Origin: Telmatactis stephensoni
Lineage: Eukaryota; Cnidaria; Anthozoa; Actiniaria; Isophelliidae
Reading direction: 5' to 3'
Length of the DNA: 64,000 nucleotides
NCBI GenBank assembly: GCA_029948255.1
Contig: JALIZF010001921.1
Span: forward strand, 1,054,001-1,118,000
Positions 13,032-64,000 of this stretch are shown here, piece by piece; the first letter of the stretch is position 1; each line of letters begins with the position of its first letter. Position numbers and translations under genes: made by a program. Under the pieces are notes generated by a model, which searched no databases, was not told the origin of the DNA, and saw only the letters and a list, made by a program, of their open reading frames with translations.

Positions 13032-14351
13032 AAGCAAATGTCCTACCAAAAGTACCAAAACACTACAAACGCTCTTCCAACTTTACTAGCTCGATCGACA
13101 ACAGACGACTAGACAACGCGAATGCTTGGCAACCAGGCCAAACTCAAATGTAGGAAAGTGACGTCACTGGTAGGAATCGTAGGATTCCTACAGCCATATA
13201 TGGAAGTGCCAAAGAGGGACATAATATTTTTTCGATTTCGAGATGCGTCCGCTAATTGTTTTTATAACTTAGAATATCTATGTACAATAACTTCCTGTTT
13301 TTGCGTATAGACACATTCTTTTATAATTGCAGCTGTTGTTTTTACTTGCATGCAGTTTTTCGTCCCTGTTTGTAGAAGGTTTTTATCGTTATCGTTTAGT
13401 GGAACTGCGATTAAAAACAATTCTTTCTTAAACACAAACTCGCTCTATAACACACGCTATACTTTATTTTTATTCTGTTTAAGGGACTCGTACCCAGTCT
13501 TCACGGTATGAAAGTGGCTAATGCTCAGACGTTTTTCACTGGTGTCACGCCACTTTCTATACCAACGATTCGATGCTTTTATCTGTAAACATTACTCACA
13601 CTTGTACGTATCAGATGGAAATCGTGTTGTTCACTGGTTTCAGAACTACCTTTCAATCAGTTTTATGACATTTCTATTTTCGGTCTAACTAGCACTTGAC
13701 AAACTCACAAAAACTTTCTAGATACCTTCCGGTTTACGGTAACCCAGGATCAAATCTAAAGAAAAGAATTCATCTTAACCCAGGATTACCGGTCTTAATA
13801 GCCCATGGGTAATAGTTGAAGTTGAAAAAAGCGTGATTATCATGAAATCACAATTCTTTACTAATGCATTCTAAATCCTGGCTGATATTCTCAGTATTCT
13901 CGATTATCATATTATGATAACCAATTAATTTTAAAGAAACCTTAAAACAAACAGAATGAGTATTTAAAGAGATGGTAAAACAATGCGATTGACATGGTTT
14001 TAGCTTGTTTAGATAGTGTAAAAGATGTTTAGGTCATCTATTTAAAACTACCAATCACAAGACTACAAAAGTAAACACATTTTAATTGGTTAGGAAAGTA
14101 GGTCAATACTAATGACGTAGGTCAATACTGATCCTGGTTGTCCTAGGAAACCTGGTAAAAGTTGAAAGTTAGCAAAAAGCTTGTTTTTCTGTGTACAATC
14201 CAAAATATCATTATTAATTCAATAGTACAGTACAGCTGATTTTACTTCCTTTACTTCATCTCAGAAATACTGATATACATGCAATTGTATGAACTAAAGC
14301 TTTCAACTCATTGTTTTCTTTCTCTTGTTCTATTCTCCTTTCCTTTTTCAG
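13032..14351. other. Intergenic or 5' region, no gene recognised
   Basis: It contains the presumptive promoter and 5' UTR of the minus-strand gene that starts at 13031, then AT-rich sequence. CCAGGATTACCGG and CCAGGATCAAATC near 13740-13790 look like short repeats. I could not recognise a TATA box with confidence. Confidence 0.35.
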
Positions 14352-14644
14352 TCAATAATGCTGTAGTGTTGTCTGACATTATTGTGTAGGCCGAGAATTC
14401 ACCATTCAATGATAATACTGATTTATCTTGCCGCGGCAAAGCCAGAGTAAAAGGTAAAGCTGCTCAAACACCAACAGGAGTTCTTATTCACTGTGGAAGA
14501 TATTATCTTAACGGCATATTACTAAATCAACAAATACCCAACGACAAATTAACTAGCCAGTCAAGGTGTAAATACTCGGGGGCAGATAAAAGGAGTCTTG
14601 TGTTAAACAACTGTTCTTCTTATAAAGTCACCACACCGCCATAA
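14352..14644 (+). pseudogene. Orphan exon-like frame with one in-frame TAG
   Basis: A strong acceptor (TCTCCTTTCCTTTTTCAG) opens a frame NNAVVLSDIIV, then TAG, then 83 codons to TAA at 14642-14644. The part after the stop has varied, protein-like composition with four cysteines (LSCRGK, HCGRYY, RCKYSG, NNCSS). It has no ATG. A second possible acceptor (TTGTGTAG) lies exactly at the internal stop and would remove it. It could be the terminal exon of an unseen gene, a decayed exon or chance. I recognise no family. Confidence 0.35.
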
Positions 14645-15303
14645 GCACAGGTAAAAAATTGTCTTTTTAATTGTTGTATATCTTTACTCTTGTATCTTTG
14701 CTTCACAAAATACTCATATGAATTCAGGACATTCTGTTTAAAGGTGGTGAACTTAACAAAAACGAGCAACACAATGAGATTTAGTTTACCGTTCATCCAT
14801 GTATGCACCCTTTTGTGCAATCTTTGAATTCCATGTTTCATAGGCTATTGCAAGTCAGGGGAATTGATCTTATCATGACTCACAACGAGACTACCTCGAT
14901 CTTGCAGGGCGTTACATGTTGTGCGACTTTATTTTTAATTCATTTTAAGTCGTTAAAAGAGAGAATTATTACAAGACCTAGAAACACATTACACAGTTGC
15001 TAGCTGATTTAAAGTGAACGTTGCTTGGTTTTCACACAAACTAAGTAACAAAAACTTCACAAGTCTCATCATATCAGTAAAGTACTAAGTTTATTCTTTT
15101 CTTTCTTGCTTATTTCAAAGAAGTCCATAATTGTAAATACAATCCAAACTTGTTGTTTAACCACTCTTTAAACATTCTTAAATGGCAAAGAAATGACATC
15201 TCCTATTATGTTGTCATAGCAACTGGCATATTAGCCAACTCACGATTTTCTTGAACATATTTTACGTCTTGTTTTGACAGTAGGATCTCCATTTATTCCC
15301 AAA
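14645..15303. other. Presumptive promoter region of the D8C-EGF gene
   Basis: AT-rich, with no coding features seen. The start codon at 15304 of the plus-strand gene follows. No convincing TATA element was identified. Confidence 0.35.
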
Positions 15304-30465
<15,162 letters not shown>

Positions 30466-30624
30466 TCAACAAAGGTAAACGCTTCCTTAGCTTTATAGAT
30501 TAAATGTGACAGATGTTTATCAAACTAATGTTTATTTTTATTTACAGACAGTCAACCTCTGCTAAAATGACCCACTGGTGGCTAAGACGATTATTTTTAA
30601 ATGATTCTCAGATTATTTGATTCA

Positions 30625-30630
30625 AATAAA
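30625..30630 (+). promoter_or_regulatory. Polyadenylation signal of the plus-strand gene
   Basis: AATAAA, 160 bp after the stop and inside the likely last UTR exon that begins at 30548 after acceptor TTTACAG. Confidence 0.7.
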
Positions 30631-31162
30631 CTAGTTGATAAATATGGTGTCTTTGTTTGCTTTTAACTTCAAATCTGTTTTTTTATTCTCTCCCATGTTA
30701 TACCTAAAAGTTGAAATCGTAGTCATAATAATCGTAATCATAAACTACATTACAGGGTCCATCATCACGTGATATTTTGGTCCAGTCATAGTTTCCAGGG
30801 CAGTTCAATAGTGGAAAATGAAGTAAATCGACTTTTAGTCTTCTTCGTAGCTTTATCCTCGGGAACCCAGGGTATTATTGACATTATTCTGTCTGTCGTT
30901 TCTCGATACCCTGCCTGGGAACACTGTCTGTTAGAATTTAGGTTGACCAATCAGAAACGAGAGAAAACTTGGCTTGAGGAACAAGTGCTCACAGACAACG
31001 TTCCCAGGGGTCCTTTCTGGGAGCGAGAAGCGAAGGATAATGAGGAAGCGAGTGATTCCCGATTATGAAGCTTCTCTCTCGCCTCAGCTCTTTGATGGGG
31101 TTCCTGTGCTTCTTTGTTTAAATTTTAACCACATACGTGACAGGGTCCAGAGAACAGGTCTT

Positions 31163-31814
31163 GGGCCGGTTGCATAAACGTCCAGACCTACGCCTGACAC
31201 TAAACGAGTGATTTACACGACAACGTTTATATGGCACGGCACCCTTAATTCTGTGTACACGGGCCCACTTGGCACGGCACCCTTAATTCTGTGTACACGG
31301 GCCCATTTGGCACGGCACCCTTAATTCTGTGTACACGGGCCCATTTGGCACGGCACCCTTAATTCTGTGTACACGGGCCCACTTGGCACGGCACCCTTAA
31401 TTCTGTGTACACGCGGGCCCACTTGGCACGGCACATCATCGTGTAGTGTGAACAAGAATTTTGTTGGTCTGATAGGGGTGCCGTACCCAGTGTCTTACCA
31501 TAAAAAAGTTTTCGTATTGATCGAGGTTAGTGCTCATGTCGGACCTTCAGTCGACCGTACGTTTTAAGACGGTTGCACAGTTTGGACATTTATGCCATGT
31601 CGTCAGCAGTAGGTAGCAGATTTAACAGTCTGGAATTAATAAAAGGTTTCTGAAGCTTTTTGGTTTAGCCATGCATACGAAACGTCAATGCAAACGTAAC
31701 TAAGACTTGAGGAGGTGTACGTCCAGCGTCCATCCTACGTCGATACGCCAGAAGTGCTAGTAACGCCTAGCGTAACGATTGCCCTACGTGACCAACGTTT
31801 ATGCAACCAGGCCC
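31163..31814. mobile_element. DNA transposon remnant with GGGCC termini
   Basis: GGGCCGGTTGCATAAACGT at 31163 is mirrored by ACGTTTATGCAACCAGGCCC ending at 31814. No transposase and no clear target duplication were found. It lies between the convergent 3' ends of the two D8C-EGF genes. Confidence 0.6.
31231..31430. repeat. 38-bp minisatellite, about five copies
   Basis: Tandem copies of GGCACGGCACCCTTAATTCT then GTGTACACGGGCCCACTT, inside the GGGCC-ended element. Confidence 0.9.
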
Positions 31815-32187
31815 TGGGTTTATATTTAAGTGTCGCCCTTGAACGCATATCAGACCAAACACACCCTACCTTTCCTGAATAATGCATGGTTCTTTTACGT
31901 CCCTCCGAAGTATACGGATTAACATTCTTATCCGAGAAGACGTGGGGCCTAACCATTTGAAGGCAGCACTGGATTATTGTAAAGCCCTGAGCGCACAATG
32001 AACGCACAACCGTTAACTAACCAGTCAATTTGAAATAAATGGAAAACAGGAAAAGTCAGGGAAGACCCTCAAAGGACGGGGAGAGAACGAACATTGAGAT
32101 GCCCCATTTGAAATCGACCAGAACAACCAGAGGTGAGCCATTACAACTGGCGACCACCCTCAGTTAAAAATAAAATAGAAATAACTG

Positions 32188-32193
32188 TTTATT
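32188..32193 (-). promoter_or_regulatory. Candidate polyadenylation signal of the minus-strand gene
   Basis: AATAAA on the minus strand, about 265 bp after the stop at 32455-32457. Confidence 0.5.
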
Positions 32194-32454
32194 TTGCTGT
32201 TCAATGTGTTCTAGTGCATTGCGCACTAATTGAGGGTCACTTTACTCTCTCACACACTATCATACATAGCCCATAAATTTTTACTAAGGAAAGAAAACCG
32301 GAGAAAAAGAAGAAAAATATCTCCGTTTTCATTAGGGGAGGGAAAGGGAGCTTTGTACTTTACAACTAACCGAAAACTAACAATGCTTGATTTTTCCAAT
32401 TCTTTAATAGCCGTTTGATATGACGACAGGTACACAGTGTCTTCGTCTATTTGT

Positions 32455-60975
<28,521 letters not shown>

Positions 60976-61873
60976 CTAATGACAGTGACAAACAAACAAT
61001 CGATCTATATTGTAAAACAGCATGGATACGTGGTGCGTGTGATAGAAGTGAATGACCAAGACTATATGGCGCACTGTTGGGTGTACAAGCACAAGTATTG
61101 GTGTTGTTTTCACGGAATGACAAGAGCATCACCATAAGAGAAACATAAGAGCTACCTCTTTACCCTGTCATTATTTTCCAAGGCAGGGTCGTGCAGAAGA
61201 TCCACACCTAATGCTATTAAGACTTGGGCACGAAAATCGTCCCCTTCTTTATTGAACTTAATTATTTCTCACATGTCATTTGAATTGATCATTTCGAAAT
61301 CTGCTATATATCGCCCAACCTTTCCTTAATTTGTTGTGCAGGTTTTCCCCTAAAAGTCTAAGCTTCGAGAACTCATCAGACGGCGAAATTTAACATCCGT
61401 AGCATGCTGTGTACCAAGTCTATAATACACATTTAACGGCAATGAATGGCTATTACCCATCGCTTTTGCATGTGCCTGCGCATTCGGAATTCCATCCTGT
61501 TTACTGAAAGCCCTTCTTAGCTATTAGGAAGCCCATAAAACAAGTGAAGATTTCAGCAAACATAGACGACAATATTAAGAAAGCCCGAAATGGGAAAGAC
61601 AAACACAAGTTTAAGACTTAAGAATCGCGTTATATATCCATAGCAATTATACTTATAGAGTAAATGAACGTAAAAGCACTAGTGTAACAATACACTTGAA
61701 ATATACGAAAAACTTTTTAATAGTCACAGACATGTTTCGACATTGTCCAATGTCATCTTCAGTGTGAAGTACGTTACAAGATTTGAATCAAATATATGGT
61801 GAATAATGATTGACAACATAATTCTAAGTAAACAATTAATGACAAAAAACTAAAAATAACTAAGTAAACGAAC

Positions 61874-62149
61874 TTAATAGAAAGAAGAGATAAAATGTTT
61901 GACCTGAACGTTAAGTTCAGGTTTTTCAAAATTGATATGAAAACCCTCTTTGATCTTAAGTTTAAAAGAACTGTTATCAGAATCCATTATTTGAAAACAA
62001 TCAGGAGAAGCATTAGTTTTACAAAGAGGATTAGGGGAATTATTAATATGTTTAAAAATGTGAGAATTTTTATCAGAAACCAAGTGCTCTTTTATCCTTG
62101 TTGTTAAATGGCGAGTAGTTTCACCAATATAACGGGCATTACATCCCAT
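61874..62149 (-). pseudogene. GIY-YIG endonuclease fragment, left copy
   Basis: 91 codons on the minus strand: CNARYIGETTRHLTTRIKEH, SHIFKHI, then a Lys-rich tail ending HFISSFY. YIGET-x3-L-x2-R-x3-H is the Penelope-type GIY-YIG core. The first GIY half and the whole RT are missing. Confidence 0.8.
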
Positions 62150-62383
62150 TTAACAACAAGGATAAAAGAGCACTTGGTTTCTGATAAAAATTCTCACATT
62201 TTTAAACATATTAATAATTCCCCTAATCCTCTTTGTAAAACTAATGCTTCTCCTGATTGTTTTCAAATAATGGATTCTGATAACAGTTCTTTTAAACTTA
62301 AGATCAAAGAGGGTTTTCATATCAATTTTGAAAAACCTGAACTTAACGTTCAGGTCAAACATTTTATCTCTTCTTTCTATTAA
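62147..62383 (+). pseudogene. GIY-YIG endonuclease fragment, right copy
   Basis: Identical in its HLTTRIKEHLVSDKNSHIF to ISSFY part to the left copy but lacking the YIGETTR motif. The in-frame sequence before 62147 belongs to the left copy's complement. Confidence 0.8.
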
Positions 62384-64000
62384 GTTCGTTTACTTAGTTA
62401 TTTTTAGTTTTTTGTCATTAATTGTTTACTTAGAATTATGTTGTCAATCATTATTCACCATATATTTGATTCAAATCTTGTAACGTACTTCACACTGAAG
62501 ATGACATTGGACAATGTCGAAACATGTCTGTGACTATTAAAAAGTTTTTCGTATATTTCAAGTGTATACTTATAGAGTACAAAATGATCTGACTTATAAC
62601 AGTAATGATTCTCAGTTTCTATTTGCTGAAATTGTAAAAAATAATATTTCCACGCTAATCGGCGTTTCATACAAGCCTCCTAACGTTAACATCGATAGCT
62701 ATTCAATAATCCTATCAAGTTTACTTGATGAATTAGAAAATACTTCAAAAAATATTTTTTTAGCTGGCGATTTTAATATTGATCTCCTAAAACGTGAAAA
62801 TAACGAAGAAACTAATTCCTTTTTTAATAACCTCTTGACCTACTGCCTTTTTCCTACTATAGTCAAACCAACGAGAATTACCTCTCATAGTGCTACATTA
62901 ATTGATAATATCTTTACAAATAGTTTTAACGTGGTTGACCTTATTCAACCTGGTATTTTGTACACTGATATTTCGGACCACCTTCCTGTCTTTATTATCC
63001 AATATGGAACAAAATTATTAAGAGGCAAAACAAAAATTAAAAAAAGGGTCTTCTCAAAAACTGGAGAAGAAAATTTTATCCGTGACCTGTCACTCCAAGA
63101 TTGGTCGGAACTTTTTGCTAGCAAAGACCCAAATGAAGTATATTCAATTTTTATTAAAACAATAACAAACCTTTATGAAAGGAACTTCCCCGTTCAAACT
63201 ATTACAATAAAAAACAAATCTAAACAGAATGGTTGGCTAACCCCAGGCATTCTGAAGTCAATTTCAAAAAAAAAATAAACTTTATAGAGCGAAACTTAAA
63301 AGACCAACATTGACCAATATCAAAAGATTTTGTCAATACCGAAATAAGCTTAATCATTTAATAAGATCTACCAAAAAAGAATATTACAGTTCAATGCTGG
63401 AAAAGGCAAATGGGAACATTAGAGCCACATGGTCCATCATAAATGAGATTCTGAATAAGAAAACAAGTCGTCCCTCAAGTATTGATACTATATTACACAA
63501 CGACAAACGCTTTACTAAAAAGGCTGATATAGTTAGTATTTTTAATAGATACTTCGCAAATATAGGTCCCACGTTAGCAAATAATATACCATCTAGTAAG
63601 TACACATATAAAGATTGGATGAATGTGACCTGCTCTAATGATCTCCATTTCACTTCCATTTTGCCCTATGAGGTCTTAGATGAGCTACTTAATTTGGATA
63701 TTTCCAAAGCTGGTGGCCATGATGGCATTCCTATAAGATACATCCGTATCGCTGCCGAGCGTATTTACCTTCCACTTACTCATGTTTTCAATACGTCTAT
63801 AAACACTAGTACTTTTCCTGATCAAATGAAAATTGCTAAAGTCATCCCTTTATTTAAAGGAGGAGAACATTCGTTAATTTCTAATTATAGACCGATATCC
63901 CTCCTTCCGACTTTATCAAAACTTTTTGAAAAAATTATATGTAAGTTATTAACAGATCATCTAGAACAAAATCGCCTACTTTCTGACTTTCAGTTTGGTT

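Larger units (their letters stand above)
61663..62564. mobile_element. Penelope-like element 3' ends in inverted arrangement
   Basis: Two copies of the 3' end of a Penelope-like element face away from each other, and the arms (about 61690-62111 and 62147-62566) are almost identical. A direct repeat TATACTTATAGAGTA (61648-61662 and 62565-62579) flanks the insertion, and the LINE frame joins across it. Only the GIY-YIG part is present, with no reverse transcriptase. Confidence 0.88.
61621..64000 (+). mobile_element. 5'-truncated APE-class LINE (CR1/L2-like), runs off the window
   Basis: The frame starts inside the endonuclease domain (IALYIHSNYTY), is interrupted by the Penelope element, and resumes at 62580 with VQNDLTYNSNDSQ, then GDFNIDLL and SDHLPVF (APE endonuclease). 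The RT begins around 63660 with AGGHDGIPIRYI, NYRPISLLPTLSKLFEK and LLSDFQFG at the end of the window. An extra A in the A-run near 63268 shifts the frame, so the copy is dead. The 5' truncation point coincides with the end of the D8C duplication. Confidence 0.88.

Noticed and set aside
60976..61135. N-terminal extension MVMLLSF... of the D8C frames (also at 54815-54968) as a signal peptide
   Set aside because: It reads through the intron upstream of a good acceptor (CTGTCATTAG) used at the same place by all D8C exons, and the sequence is not signal-like beyond its first residues.
62108..62149. Start of a separate plus-strand GIY-YIG gene at 62108
   Set aside because: The first 13 codons come from the complement of the left inverted copy. 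True homology begins at about 62147.

Overview
The window looks like animal nuclear DNA, most probably from an anthozoan cnidarian (stony coral or sea anemone). It is AT-rich and intron-rich, with long phase-1 exon arrays encoding secreted D8C and EGF modules, many microsatellites and minisatellites, and nested transposons (Penelope-like, APE-class LINE, restriction-like-endonuclease LINE, MITEs, foldback elements). I saw no prokaryotic gene organisation, rRNA gene, intact tRNA or CRISPR array. The taxon is inferred from gene architecture only.

Layout. 0-5.9 kb: the last exon of an unknown acidic protein (1023-1206), three related MITEs, a CT microsatellite and a 24-copy hairpin satellite (3230-4745). 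5.97-13.03 kb, minus strand: a three-exon gene whose product has an acidic N-terminus, 36 copies of a 15-residue Pro/Ser/His/Thr repeat and a C-terminal domain resembling GCR1_C. Its large first intron holds a 1.4-kb foldback element with an 11-bp target duplication. 14.35-14.64 kb: an orphan exon-like reading frame with one in-frame stop.

15.3-30.5 kb, plus strand: a 30-coding-exon gene that I could join in frame from start to stop (predicted 1392 residues). It has a signal peptide, four D8C domains with Pro/Thr linkers, nineteen EGF domains (each one 114-bp phase-1 exon), and a C-terminal GCYKD...YFGIQFYGECW domain. 32.5-61 kb, minus strand: a tail-to-tail paralogue with two D8C domains, sixteen EGF exons and the same C-terminal domain; its 5' end is not seen. 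The two copies share introns and even a decayed EGF exon, so the pair reflects an inverted duplication of an already expanded array.

The paralogue is full of later insertions. A 54-bp minisatellite (40.7-49.9 kb, about 80 units) is split by an almost intact R4/Dong-type retrotransposon lying between (TAA)n tracts. A second Dong-like relic also ends in (AAT)n at 52.4 kb. A 4.9-kb DNA transposon lies in one copy of a 1.2-kb D8C duplication, and the other copy preserves the empty site. The right end (61.6-64 kb) is a LINE interrupted by a Penelope-like element that is flanked by a 15-bp duplication.

The two D8C-EGF genes probably encode secreted, cysteine-rich extracellular proteins in the style of uromodulin, GP2 and OIT3 but without a visible ZP domain. 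The remaining genes show no evident functional link to them.
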